Assembly (NCBI GenBank): GCA_964540815.1
Contig: CAZIOH010000044.1
Location: forward strand, 1-50,716
Length of the DNA stretch: 50,716 nt
Source: CAZIOH01 sp964540815
Lineage (GTDB): Bacteria > Myxococcota_A > Polyangia > Fen-1088
Direction of reading: 5' to 3'
The notes below the pieces were generated by a model. It saw only the letters and a list, made by a program, of their open reading frames with translations. It did not search any database and had not been told where the DNA came from. A program made the position numbers and the translations under genes. Shown here piece by piece: positions 8,065 to 16,574 of this stretch (the first letter of the stretch is position 1; each line of letters begins with the position of its first letter).

Positions 8065-8883
8065 ATGCCCAGCCTGTCCAACCTGGCGCGACGAGCCCTG
8101 ACGGGCGTGGTCGGCATCCCCCTGCTGGTGGCGCTGGTCCTCTGGGCGCCACCCCTGGCGTTCGGGGCCTTCACGGTCCTCGTCTCGGTGATCGGAATGC
8201 GCGAGCTCGTGCACATGTTGCTGCCGGACGCGCGGCTGGCCCTGCGGCTCTGGCTGGTGGTGCTCGCGGGCGCCTTCACGGTCGGCCTCTCCGCCTTCCC
8301 GGCCCTCGGGTTGCCGCTGGCCATGGCGGGGCTGATCCTGACGGCCATCGGCGTCCTCCTCGACCCGGGCGACCTGCCGAGAGCGGCGGGCCGCCTGGGA
8401 GTGGCGGTGTTTGGCGTCTTCTACGTGGGCGGCCTGACGGCCCTGCTCGGGCTCCTGCACCGCCAGTCCCCGGACGGGCCGCGCTGGTTCCTGGTGGTCC
8501 TGACGACGACCTTCGCCAATGACACCGGCGCGTACTTCGCGGGCCGCAGCTTCGGGCGGCACAAGCTCTATCCGACGGTTTCCCCCGGCAAGACCGTCGA
8601 GGGGGCGGTGGGGGGTCTGCTGGCGGCGCTGGGGGCGCTGTTCGTCGTCCGGGCGACCTTCTTCCCCCGGCTGACGGCGGCGGACTGCCTGCTCGTCGCC
8701 GGACCCGCGTCGGTCCTCGGGCCGCTCGGGGATCTGGTGGAATCCCTGCTCAAGCGATCGGCGGGCGTCAAGGACTCGGGGCGGCTCCTGCCCGGGCACG
8801 GCGGGCTGCTCGATCGAATGGACGCGCTGCTGTTCGTGGGTGCGTGGGTGTACGTGTATGCGCGCTACCTGGCCGCGCCCTGA
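8065..8883 (+). CDS. cdsA: phosphatidate cytidylyltransferase
   Basis: Integral membrane enzyme that makes CDP-diacylglycerol from phosphatidate and CTP, the branch point of phospholipid synthesis. 272 aa with about seven or eight hydrophobic segments. The family signature near the C-terminus is complete: LLKRSAGVKDSGRLLPGHGG then LLDRMD (about 224-250), and the preceding TTFANDTGAYFAGRSFGRHKL segment holds conserved polar residues. It starts at ATG 8065 and follows uppS by 55 nt, probably as one transcript. The next gene, RNase E/G, is over 430 nt away, so the unit most likely ends here. Confidence 0.96.
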   Translation: MPSLSNLARRALTGVVGIPLLVALVLWAPPLAFGAFTVLVSVIGMRELVHMLLPDARLALRLWLVVLAGAFTVGLSAFPALGLPLAMAGLILTAIGVLLDPGDLPRAAGRLGVAVFGVFYVGGLTALLGLLHRQSPDGPRWFLVVLTTTFANDTGAYFAGRSFGRHKLYPTVSPGKTVEGAVGGLLAALGALFVVRATFFPRLTAADCLLVAGPASVLGPLGDLVESLLKRSAGVKDSGRLLPGHGGLLDRMDALLFVGAWVYVYARYLAAP

Positions 8884-8931
8884 TGCGAGACGAGGATGAT
8901 GCGAGAAGATCCGGGCCCCAGAAACGACAAA

Positions 8932-8959
8932 CCCCCGCGGGGCCGGAGGCCCGCAGGGG
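8932..8959. terminator. imperfect GC-rich hairpin after cdsA
   Basis: CCCCCGCGGG (8932-8941) pairs with CCCGCAGGGG (8950-8959) through nine base pairs and one C/A mismatch. It lies about 50 nt after the cdsA stop. No T run follows on the plus strand, so it may be a Rho-assisted end or a processing hairpin rather than a classical terminator. Confidence 0.4.
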
Positions 8960-9319
8960 TGAGTCAAATTAAGCTCGGTTGATCTTTTGCTAAGTCAAGC
9001 TCTCAATTCGCACCGAATGGGGGCAACCTTAAGTATCTTTAAGCCCCGATCCGAAAAGCTAAGAACCACACCGTTTGGAAACAAGCCCGGTGTGATGGGA
9101 GGAGGAAGCCATGAGCCCGAGGCCGGTAAATCTCGGGATCCCAGCTTCCGAACCTTGCACTCAGCAAGTGTCGTGCCGAACCCCTCTGGAAGGGAGAACC
9201 CGTTGAATCACTTATATTTTCGTGTTACACGACCCTCGGCCTTGCGGCTGCCACCCATGAACCCTGACATTTCAGTCAGACCGCGCTCCTTCGGCGAGTA
9301 ACTTTTGCCAACTCCCCGC
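8960..9319 (+). other. long untranslated region before RNase E/G, possibly structured RNA
   Basis: No protein-like frame. Base composition is distinctly more AT-rich than the flanks. Several nested hairpins can be drawn: CACACCG/CGGTGTG (about 9067-9094), GGAAGC with GCTTCC enclosing CCCGAG/CTCGGG (about 9105-9155), and TTGC/GCAA near 9156. It matches none of the RNA families I checked by eye (cobalamin, c-di-GMP-I, SRP, 6S, 5S, RNase P). RNase E genes in other bacteria have long autoregulatory 5' leaders, so a leader role is a reasonable inference. Confidence 0.4.
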
Positions 9320-11233
9320 ATGTCCAATCTCCTGGTCATCAACGCCGATGGACCCGAAACGCGCGTCGCGTTGGTCGAGGACGGATTCCTCGGCGAGCTG
9401 TACATCGAGCGCAAGCGCGAGCGCGGCATCGCCGGAAACATCTACAAGGGTCGGGTCGAGCGGGTGCTCCCCGGCATGCAAGCCGCCTTCGTCAACATCG
9501 GCGCCGAAAAGTCGGCGTACCTCCACGTCTCGGACGTGCGTGGCACGCCCGACGATCTGAAGCGGCTCTTGTCCGGCGACTCGTCCAAGTCCGATGACGA
9601 GGACGAGGAGGAGGCCGATCGGCGCCGCGAGAGCGGTGGCGCCCGCATCGAGGACCTGCTCAAGGAAGGTCAAGAGATCGTCGTCCAGGTCACCAAGGAG
9701 CCCATCAGCACCAAGGGCGCGCGCACCACCCGTTACGTGTCGCTGCCCGGGCGCCACCTGGTGTTCATGCCGACGGTGGATCACATCGGCATCTCCCGGC
9801 GGATCTCCTCGGATCGCGAACGGCGCCGGCTGCGCGAGATCGTGGATTCGATGCGTCCGGCCGGCTCGGGCTTCATCGTGCGGACCGTGGCGGAAGGGGT
9901 CTCCGAGAAGGAGCTCAAGTCCGACATGGAGTTCCTGATCAAGCTGTGGAACGAGATCGTGAAGCGCTCCGAGTCGGGCCGTTGCCCCGCCCTCATCTAC
10001 AGCGATCTCGATCTGTTGCTGCGCACGGTGCGCGATCTCTTCACCGCCGACGTCGAGAAGCTGATCATCGATTCGCGCACGGAATACGACCGGGTGAAGA
10101 AGTTCATCGCGGCGCTGATGCCCGACTTCGCGGGGGTGATCGAGCTGTACGACGGGGCCGATCCCATCTTCGATGGTTACGGGATCGAGATCGAGATCGA
10201 TCGCGCGCTCGAGCGCAAGGTCTGGCTCAAATCGGGTGGCTACCTGATCGTCGACGAGATGGAGGCCCTGACCGCCATCGACGTGAACACCGGCCGCTTC
10301 GTGGGCAAGTCGAGCCTCGAGGACACCATCACCAAGACCAACCTCGAGGCCTGCCGCGAGGTCGCCGAGCAGCTGCGCATCCGGTCGATTGGCGGGATGA
10401 TCGTGGTCGATTTCATCGACATGGATCGGCCCCACAACCGGGAGAGGGTGACCCGGGCGTTCAACGATTACCTGCGGCGCGACCGGTCCAAGGCGGCGGT
10501 GACCCGCATCTCGGAGCTCGGTCTGGTCGAGATGACCCGGAAGCGCACGCGCGAGTCGCTGCTGCACACCCTCACCGAGCCCTGCACGGCCTGCGAGGGC
10601 AAGGGGTACACCAAGTCGCGAAGGACGGTGGCCTACGAGGTGCTGCGCGAGCTCCGGCGGCAGGGCGATCTGATCGAGACCGATTCGATCGTCATCGAGG
10701 TCCATCCCGACGTGGCGCAGGTCCTCGCCACCACCGATCACGCCTTCCTCGAAGATCTGGAGAAGCGGCTGCAAAAGCGGCTGGTGGTGAAGGCCCGGGG
10801 TTCCTTCCAGATGGAGGACTTCGAGATTCACCCGCCGGGTGAGAAGCCCATCGAGAAATCCGAGGTGGCCGCCGGGCGGGATCGCGAGGAGCCGAAGCGC
10901 AAGCGCAAGCGCAAGCGGGCGCTCGGTTCACCGGCCGATGTCGAGGCCATGCTGGCCGAAGCCGAGGCCGAGGAGGTCGAAGCGGAGGCCGGGGCCGGGG
11001 CCGGGGCCGAGGGCGACCCCGACAGCGACGTCGAGTCCACAGGGGCCGAGCACGGCGGACTGGCCTCGCGGGAGCACGCCGCCACGCTGGCCCGAGACGT
11101 CGGGGATCCCCCGGGACCGGGGGAGCCGGCGGCCCCCGCCCCCGCCCCCGCATCGAGCTCCGACCAGGCGACGGTGGCGGCGGCTGCCGGATCGGGCCCG
11201 GTCCCCCCCGCCGCGAATGGCAACCCGACCTAG
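9320..11233 (+). CDS. rng: ribonuclease E/G family endoribonuclease
   Basis: Endonuclease for rRNA maturation and mRNA decay. 637 aa from ATG 9320, chosen because MSNLLVINADGPETRVALVEDG aligns with RNase G N-termini; an in-frame TTG at 9305 is less likely. The S1 domain (NIYKGRVERVLPGMQAAFVNIG) carries an acidic insertion around residues 80-110. The DNase I-like domain has the two metal aspartates in TAIDVNTGRF and VVDFIDM. The zinc-link motif is present as CTAC in EPCTACEGKG. After about residue 500 a basic KRKRKRKR stretch and an Ala/Glu/Pro-rich tail of some 120 residues follow, possibly a degenerate scaffold region, but shorter than that of E. coli RNase E. The phosphatase gene follows after 40 nt. 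Confidence 0.93.
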   Translation: MSNLLVINADGPETRVALVEDGFLGELYIERKRERGIAGNIYKGRVERVLPGMQAAFVNIGAEKSAYLHVSDVRGTPDDLKRLLSGDSSKSDDEDEEEADRRRESGGARIEDLLKEGQEIVVQVTKEPISTKGARTTRYVSLPGRHLVFMPTVDHIGISRRISSDRERRRLREIVDSMRPAGSGFIVRTVAEGVSEKELKSDMEFLIKLWNEIVKRSESGRCPALIYSDLDLLLRTVRDLFTADVEKLIIDSRTEYDRVKKFIAALMPDFAGVIELYDGADPIFDGYGIEIEIDRALERKVWLKSGGYLIVDEMEALTAIDVNTGRFVGKSSLEDTITKTNLEACREVAEQLRIRSIGGMIVVDFIDMDRPHNRERVTRAFNDYLRRDRSKAAVTRISELGLVEMTRKRTRESLLHTLTEPCTACEGKGYTKSRRTVAYEVLRELRRQGDLIETDSIVIEVHPDVAQVLATTDHAFLEDLEKRLQKRLVVKARGSFQMEDFEIHPPGEKPIEKSEVAAGRDREEPKRKRKRKRALGSPADVEAMLAEAEAEEVEAEAGAGAGAEGDPDSDVESTGAEHGGLASREHAATLARDVGDPPGPGEPAAPAPAPASSSDQATVAAAAGSGPVPPAANGNPT

Positions 11234-11273
11234 TCCCTGGACTAGGAGAGGTACACGGGGGGAGGCAATCGGC

Positions 11274-11849
11274 GTGACGGACAGGCGCGAGACGCGCGAG
11301 CCCATTCGAGTTTGCTTCGTGTGTCTGGGAAACATCTGTCGCTCCCCGACGGCCGAGGCGATCATGCGCCACCTGCTCGCCGAGGAAGCGGAGGAAGGAC
11401 GGCGCCCCGAGCAGGACGACGAGGCCACCGGAGCGCGCGCGATCCCCATCGAGGTGGAGAGCGCCGGGACGGGCGACTGGCACGTCGGCGAGCCGCGCGA
11501 TCGTCGCAGCCGGGCGGCGGGCGAGCGGCGGGGCATCCCGCTGTCGGGGCGCGCGCGACAGTTCACCGCCACCGACTTCGCGCGGTTCCACCATGTGGTG
11601 GCCATGGATCGCAAGAACCTCGCCGACCTCGAAGCGATGGCGCCCGACGCCGCGGCACGGGCCAAGCTTTCGCTGCTGCGCGCGCACACGCCCGAGGGCG
11701 AGCTCGACGTCCCGGATCCCTACGACGGTGGCGAGGAGGGCTTCGATCGGGTGTTCGACATCTGCCTGACCGCGTGTCGAGCCCTCCTCGCCCGCCTCCG
11801 CCGCGGACCCGCGTCGGCCATCGGCCCCGACCCCGCACCACCGCCGTGA
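11274..11849 (+). CDS. low-molecular-weight protein tyrosine phosphatase
   Basis: Cytosolic phosphotyrosine phosphatase or arsenate-reductase-like fold, 191 aa. The P-loop is VCLGNICRSPTAE with nucleophile C17 and R23 (CX5R), and the general-acid aspartate is in DPYDGGEEGFDRV near the C-terminus. An insertion of about 20 charged residues after the first helix (EEAEEGRRPEQDDE region) makes it longer than the usual 150-160 aa. GTG 11274 is chosen because GGAGG lies 7 nt upstream and the preceding in-frame sequence is antisense-like shadow of the RNase gene. The stop codon overlaps the next start as GTGA, so the downstream kinase-like gene is translationally coupled. A role in tyrosine-kinase signalling is possible, but no partner kinase is adjacent. 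Confidence 0.93.
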   Translation: MTDRRETREPIRVCFVCLGNICRSPTAEAIMRHLLAEEAEEGRRPEQDDEATGARAIPIEVESAGTGDWHVGEPRDRRSRAAGERRGIPLSGRARQFTATDFARFHHVVAMDRKNLADLEAMAPDAAARAKLSLLRAHTPEGELDVPDPYDGGEEGFDRVFDICLTACRALLARLRRGPASAIGPDPAPPP

Positions 11850-12697
11850 CCTTCCAGCTGCGCCAGCACGTCGAGAGCCTGCTCGGGACCGAGGTCGTGG
11901 GCAGCCAGACCTTGACCGGGGGGGACATCAACCTGGCCGAGCGGCTGTCGCTCGCCGACGGGCGCAAGGTGTTCGTCAAGGGCAACCCGCGCGCGCCGGC
12001 CGGCATGTTCGCGGCCGAGGCCCGTGGGCTCGGCTGGCTCGGCGCACCGCAGGTGATCCGGATCCCGAGGACCGTGGCCTTCGACGCGCACGTGCTGATC
12101 CTCGAGTGGGTCGAGCCCGGCCAGCCCGCCGCCGGTTTCGACGAACGCCTCGGCCGAGAGCTGGCCGCCCTGCACCAGCTCTCCCCGCCGAGCTTCGGGC
12201 TGGATCACGACAACTTCATCGGCTCGCTGCCCCAGACCAACACCACCGCGAGCACCTGGAGCGACTTCTACCTCGGCATGCGACTCGAGCCGCAGATCAA
12301 GCGCGCCACCGAGGCCGGCTGCCTGCCACCGCGGCTCAAGCGCGCGTTCGCGCGGCTGCTGCCCCGGGTGGGCGACCTCGTCGGCCCCCCCGAGGCCCCC
12401 GCCCGCCTGCACGGTGATCTATGGAATGGCAATGTCCTCTGCGACGCCGAGGGGAGGCCCTGCCTGGTGGATCCCGCCGCCTATGGGGGCCACCGGGAAA
12501 TGGATCTCGCCATGATGCGGCTCTTTGGGGGATTCTCGAGCCGGGTCTTCGCGGCCTATGCCGAGGCGTTCCCGCTCGCGCCGGGCCACCTCGACCGGGT
12601 CCCCCTCCATCAGCTCTACCCCTTGCTGGTCCACGTCAACCTGTTCGGGGGCGCCTACCTGGCGAACCTGGAAGCCGCCCTCGCTCCCCTGGCGTAG
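11846..12697 (+). CDS. fructosamine-3-kinase family protein
   Basis: 283-aa member of the fructosamine kinase/aminoglycoside phosphotransferase-like fold. It phosphorylates ketoamines on glycated proteins in characterised homologues, which leads to deglycation. Visible motifs are LTGGDINLAERLSL at the N-terminal nucleotide loop, VFVKGN (ATP-binding lysine), LHGDLWNGNVL (catalytic loop) and LVDPAAYGGHREMDLAMM (metal-binding Asp). GTG 11846 overlaps the phosphatase stop by four bases. Tandem pairing of a LMW phosphatase with a fructosamine kinase occurs in other bacteria, and the pair is plausibly a small protein-repair unit; this is inference. Confidence 0.92.
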   Translation: MTFQLRQHVESLLGTEVVGSQTLTGGDINLAERLSLADGRKVFVKGNPRAPAGMFAAEARGLGWLGAPQVIRIPRTVAFDAHVLILEWVEPGQPAAGFDERLGRELAALHQLSPPSFGLDHDNFIGSLPQTNTTASTWSDFYLGMRLEPQIKRATEAGCLPPRLKRAFARLLPRVGDLVGPPEAPARLHGDLWNGNVLCDAEGRPCLVDPAAYGGHREMDLAMMRLFGGFSSRVFAAYAEAFPLAPGHLDRVPLHQLYPLLVHVNLFGGAYLANLEAALAPLA

Positions 12698-12772
12698 GGC
12701 CTTGGCCTAGGGCCCGGTCCCGACCCCCGGCCGGGGCCTGATCGCCGCTCAATCTTTGTTTGTGGGCCACCG

Positions 12773-13921
12773 ATGTCGTGGTCGGTATCCATGAGCGCCA
12801 ATCCATTTTCTGCGGGGCAAGCGAGGCGGGGCGGCAAGGATTCCGAGCGGGTCACACCGCTCGGTGTCCACGAGATGGCGCTCGACACCATCGCATCGAT
12901 CCTGCGCATCCTCGGCGAGTACGCCTTCGACCAGGAGAAGATGGACGCCGCCAGGTTCGCCGAGGTGAGCGAGCAGTGGGCACAGCACGCCCTCCTGGCC
13001 TCGCCCCCCCCGGGGAGCGAGGTGGCGGGCAGCGATGCCCGACGAAACTGGAGCGGCATCCGGGAGTTCGTGCGTGACTACTGCCGCAACAGCTCCACCC
13101 ACACCCGCGAGATCATCACCGACCTGCGGCAGGTGGTGTGGGTCTTCATTCAGAACCTGAGCCAGACGGTCGCGCAGTCGGCCGAGACCGACGACCGGAT
13201 CCGCGCGCACCTCGGGAAGCTCGAGGCGCTGGCCCAAGGCAGCTCGACCTCGGATCTGAAGCGCGAGGTGCTCTCCACCATCGTGACCGTGGCCCAGGTC
13301 CTGGAGGAGCGAAAGAAGAACGACCACGCGCGGGTCGAGTCGCTCGGCGCCAAGGTCCGGCGCCTCGGCGAGGAGCTGGAGTCAGCCCGCAAGGAGAGCG
13401 AGGTCGATCCGCTGACCCGCCTCTTCAACCGCAAGGCCTTCAACGACTTCCTGGCTCGAACGGTGGAGCTCTCGCATGCCTTCGGACAGCCAGCCTGCTT
13501 GATGCTGGTGGATCTCGATCGGTTCAAGCCGATCAACGACACCTTCGGCCACCAGACCGGAGACTCGGTGCTCTCGTCCCTGGCGGACGTGCTCTCACGG
13601 ATCTTCCTGCGAAAGAACGACATGGTGGCCCGTTATGGCGGCGACGAGCTGGCGGTGGTGTTGCGGGAGACCGGCGTGCGCGATGGCAGCACGCTGGCCG
13701 ACCGGTTGCTGCGGGCGGTGCGGGCCCTGCGCTTCGAGCGCGAGGGCGCGTCGATCGGTCTCAGCGTCTCGATCGGGATTGCGGAGCTCACGGCGGTGGA
13801 CACCGCGGAGACCTGGCTCAAGCGGAGTGACGAGGCCCTCTACCTGGCCAAGAAGGACGGCCGGGATCGCGTCGCGGTGGCGGGCCCGACCGTGACGTCG
13901 GCCGTCGTGCCCACGGCCTGA
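12773..13921 (+). CDS. diguanylate cyclase (GGDEF domain)
   Basis: 382 aa, soluble. The N-terminal about 200 residues are helical, of no recognised sensor type, ending in a coiled coil (about 175-210) that leads into the GGDEF domain by DPLTRLFNRKAFNDF. The signature is RYGGDELAVVL, that is GGDEL in place of GGDEF; the fifth position varies in active enzymes. The product-inhibition I-site R-K-N-D lies exactly five residues before it, so feedback control by c-di-GMP is expected. The substrate-binding DLDRFKPINDTFGHQTGD motif is intact. ATG 12773 lacks a clear Shine-Dalgarno and ATG 12791 is an alternative. It converges with aroE with only 14 nt between stops. Confidence 0.93.
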   Translation: MSWSVSMSANPFSAGQARRGGKDSERVTPLGVHEMALDTIASILRILGEYAFDQEKMDAARFAEVSEQWAQHALLASPPPGSEVAGSDARRNWSGIREFVRDYCRNSSTHTREIITDLRQVVWVFIQNLSQTVAQSAETDDRIRAHLGKLEALAQGSSTSDLKREVLSTIVTVAQVLEERKKNDHARVESLGAKVRRLGEELESARKESEVDPLTRLFNRKAFNDFLARTVELSHAFGQPACLMLVDLDRFKPINDTFGHQTGDSVLSSLADVLSRIFLRKNDMVARYGGDELAVVLRETGVRDGSTLADRLLRAVRALRFEREGASIGLSVSIGIAELTAVDTAETWLKRSDEALYLAKKDGRDRVAVAGPTVTSAVVPTA

Positions 13922-13935
13922 AGAGCGCCAGGGAA

Positions 13936-14880
13936 TCAGCGCGGGTTGCGGGCGGCGGCGAAGAGCGGCGGGAGCGGCGGCGTCTCTCCGAGCGCGAGCT
14001 CGATGGCTCGCACGGCCTGGTGAACCAGCATCCCGAGGCCATCGGCGTAGCGGGCCACCCGGCCTCGCACGGCACGCCCGAGGGGGCTGAGCGGCAGCTG
14101 CCCGTAGGCCATCTCGAGGACGGCGGTGCCGCGCGCGATGTCCGCCAGCGCCGCCGCCCGGTCCGCATCGGCCCAGACCTGGGGCGGAACCGACGATACG
14201 ACGATGCGCGCCCCCTGCAGGGCGGCCGCGAGCCCGCCGCCTTCCTGGTTGCCCTCGCCTCCACCGTCACCCCCACCGTCACCTTCACCTCCGCCGGCGG
14301 CGTCCCAGCCAAAGGCCCTGGCGAGCCTGCGGCGCTGGGCCGGGATGCGCGCCACCAGCGCACGGGCGGCCTCGCGCCGGCGCGCGACCACCCGCACCCG
14401 GGCCCCGGCGGCGGTCAGCGCCTCCAGAGCTCCCGCCGCCGCCCCACCCGCCCCCACCAGCACGGCGTCCTCCCCACCCGGCTCGGCGCCGAGATCCCGC
14501 AAGGCCGCGAGCAGACCGTATCCGTCGGTGTTCTCCCCATGGACCAACCGTCCACCGGTCGGGCCACCGCCCCTGACGGCGGCGCCGCCGGCCTCGGGAT
14601 CGAAAGGTTCGAAGATCAGCGTGTTCGCCGCCCAGCAGTTGCGCACCATCGCGGAGCGGGTGTCGGCGAGGGCCGCCGCCGCGCCCTTGTGGGGAATGGT
14701 CACGTTCAGGTAGCCGTACCCGCGCTGCCCGAGCGCCTGGACGAGCCCCGCGAACCCCGCTGCCTCCACGCTCAGCGCCTCGAAGGTCCCTTCGAGGCCG
14801 AGGGCCTGGTAGGCCGCCCGGTGAATCGCGGGCGACCGGCTCTTCGAGACATCCTGACCGAGGACCGCGGCGCGAATCAC
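13936..14880 (-). CDS. aroE: shikimate dehydrogenase
   Basis: NADPH-dependent reduction of 3-dehydroshikimate to shikimate in aromatic amino-acid synthesis. 314 aa, longer than the usual 270-290. Substrate residues are present: SKSRSPAIH at the N-terminus, NVTIPHKG with catalytic lysine, and GENTDGYG with catalytic aspartate. The nucleotide-binding turn is VGAGGAAAGAL and the C-terminus DGLGMLVHQAVRAIEL is typical. A run of Gly, Glu and Asp (GGGEGDGGGDGGG...) at about 14236-14310 interrupts the cofactor domain and accounts for the extra length. The start is GTG 14880, which overlaps the xseA stop as GTGA, so aroE is coupled to xseA. Confidence 0.95.
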   Translation of the reverse strand: MIRAAVLGQDVSKSRSPAIHRAAYQALGLEGTFEALSVEAAGFAGLVQALGQRGYGYLNVTIPHKGAAAALADTRSAMVRNCWAANTLIFEPFDPEAGGAAVRGGGPTGGRLVHGENTDGYGLLAALRDLGAEPGGEDAVLVGAGGAAAGALEALTAAGARVRVVARRREAARALVARIPAQRRRLARAFGWDAAGGGEGDGGGDGGGEGNQEGGGLAAALQGARIVVSSVPPQVWADADRAAALADIARGTAVLEMAYGQLPLSPLGRAVRGRVARYADGLGMLVHQAVRAIELALGETPPLPPLFAAARNPR

Positions 14881-16538
14881 GGGGTCTCGTCGGGCTCGCC
14901 GGGGTCTTGCGGGCGGGTCTCGAGCACGGTCACCCCGAGCTCGCCGCGCTGGAGGAGCACCCGCACCCGATCTCCCGGGTGCACGGCGCGCGCATTGGTG
15001 AGGACGTGGCCCGCGTCGGTGAACGCCAGGCTGTAGCCGCGCTCGAGCACCCGCCGCGGGGACAGGGCCCCGAGCTTCTCGCCGAGCGCGTCGAAGCGCA
15101 CCCTCCGCCGCTGCGTCGTCGCGGCCATGGCCGACACCAGGTGCTGCCGGGCGGCCACCAGGTGCGCCCGCTGCGCGCCGATCCGACGGTGGGGATGGGA
15201 TCGGGTGATGGCCACCTGCGCGGCGCCGAGCTCCGCCCGGAGCCGCGCGAACCTGCGGAGCGTGGCCCGATGCGCCCGCGCCACGGCATCGTCGAGCCGT
15301 TGCCGACGCTCGCCGAGCAGGCGGCGGGGATCGCCGAGGCGCGTGCGCCCGCGCTCGAGCACCAGGCGGGCCTGGCGCAGCTGGACCATCATGCCGCGCG
15401 CGCCTCGGTTGCGGAGCTGCGCGAGATCGGCGTGCAGCTCGGCGAGCATCGGGATGGCGATCTCGGCGGCGGCCGACGGGGTGGGCGCCCGTACGTCCGC
15501 CACGAAGTCCGCGATGGTGAAGTCGGTCTCGTGACCGACCGCGGAGATCACCGGGACCCGGCAGGCCGCGATGGCCCGTGCCACCACCTCCTCGTTGAAG
15601 CACCAGAGATCGTCCATCGACCCACCACCGCGCGCGACGATGATGAGATCGACGTCCGGCACGGCAGCGAGACGGCCGAGCGCGCTCACGATGCCGGGGG
15701 CCGCCGCCGGACCCTGGACCGGGGTGGGGGCCAGCAGGATGGCCATCGGAAAGCGCCGGTGGGCCACCCGGATGATGTCGCGGATCACCGCCCCTTGCGG
15801 GGAGGTCACCACCCCGATGCGCCGGGGCAGAAACGGCAGCTTGCGCTTGCGCGCGGTCGCGAACAGCCCCTCGGCCTGCAGCTTCTGCTTGAGCTGCTCG
15901 AAGGCCACCGCCAGCGCGCCGGCGCCGGTCGGCTCGATGGCGGCGACGGACAGCTGGAAGCGGCCGCGTCCCTCGTAGATGGTCAGCCGCCCGCGCAGCC
16001 GGACCGCCATGCCGTCGGTCACCGTGAAGCGCACCCGGGAAGCCTCCCGGGAATACATCACGCACTCGATGCAGGACTGCTCGTCCTTCAGGGTGAAGTA
16101 GAAGTGCCCCGGCCCCGAGCGCTTGAAACCGGAGACCTCGCCCTCGACCCGGACCTCGGCGAACCGGCCCTCGAGGGTGAGCCGGGCAGCCCGGACCAGG
16201 TCCGAGACCCCGAACACCCGTGGCGCCGGCGCAACGGCCGCCCCGAGCGCATCGCCGGGCTCGGGCTCGCGCGCGAGCGCGGGCTGCGTGCGGTCGGCCG
16301 CGCCCGTCGCCACCAGCTCGGCGGCCTCGCTGAACGCCAGATCCATCTCCTGCCGGCCGCCCCGCGCACCGGTCCCCGTCGCCACGGCGGCGGTCGTGAC
16401 CCGCTCGGCGACCCGCTCCCCGGTGGCGCGCGCGGCCGGTGTCTCGACGTCGAACAGCGCCGCGAACCCCAGCTGACGCGCCGGCTTCGCCGCAGCGTCC
16501 GCCTGGTCACCTTGGCTCTTGGGCTTGGGGGGCGGCAT
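14877..16538 (-). CDS. xseA: exodeoxyribonuclease VII large subunit
   Basis: Catalytic large subunit of the ssDNA exonuclease ExoVII. 553 aa. The N-terminal OB-fold is seen as VRVEGEVSGFKRSGPGHFYF, then GVVTSPQGAVIRDI and the acidic/Gly motif DLIIVARGGGSMDDLWCFNEE, and ISAVGHETDFTIADFVAD...APTPSAAAE; the helical coiled-coil and C-terminal ERGYSLAF complete the family. About 105 extra residues precede the OB fold (Ala/Thr-rich, probably disordered); an internal start near the OB domain is conceivable, but no strong Shine-Dalgarno was found. The small subunit gene xseB is not adjacent. The gene overlaps aroE by four bases and lies 36 nt from the upstream lipoprotein gene's stop. Confidence 0.96.
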   Translation of the reverse strand: MPPPKPKSQGDQADAAAKPARQLGFAALFDVETPAARATGERVAERVTTAAVATGTGARGGRQEMDLAFSEAAELVATGAADRTQPALAREPEPGDALGAAVAPAPRVFGVSDLVRAARLTLEGRFAEVRVEGEVSGFKRSGPGHFYFTLKDEQSCIECVMYSREASRVRFTVTDGMAVRLRGRLTIYEGRGRFQLSVAAIEPTGAGALAVAFEQLKQKLQAEGLFATARKRKLPFLPRRIGVVTSPQGAVIRDIIRVAHRRFPMAILLAPTPVQGPAAAPGIVSALGRLAAVPDVDLIIVARGGGSMDDLWCFNEEVVARAIAACRVPVISAVGHETDFTIADFVADVRAPTPSAAAEIAIPMLAELHADLAQLRNRGARGMMVQLRQARLVLERGRTRLGDPRRLLGERRQRLDDAVARAHRATLRRFARLRAELGAAQVAITRSHPHRRIGAQRAHLVAARQHLVSAMAATTQRRRVRFDALGEKLGALSPRRVLERGYSLAFTDAGHVLTNARAVHPGDRVRVLLQRGELGVTVLETRPQDPGEPDETP

Positions 16539-16574
16539 GGCGCGCCAATCCTAGCTCGAAAAGTGGGTCGGGTT

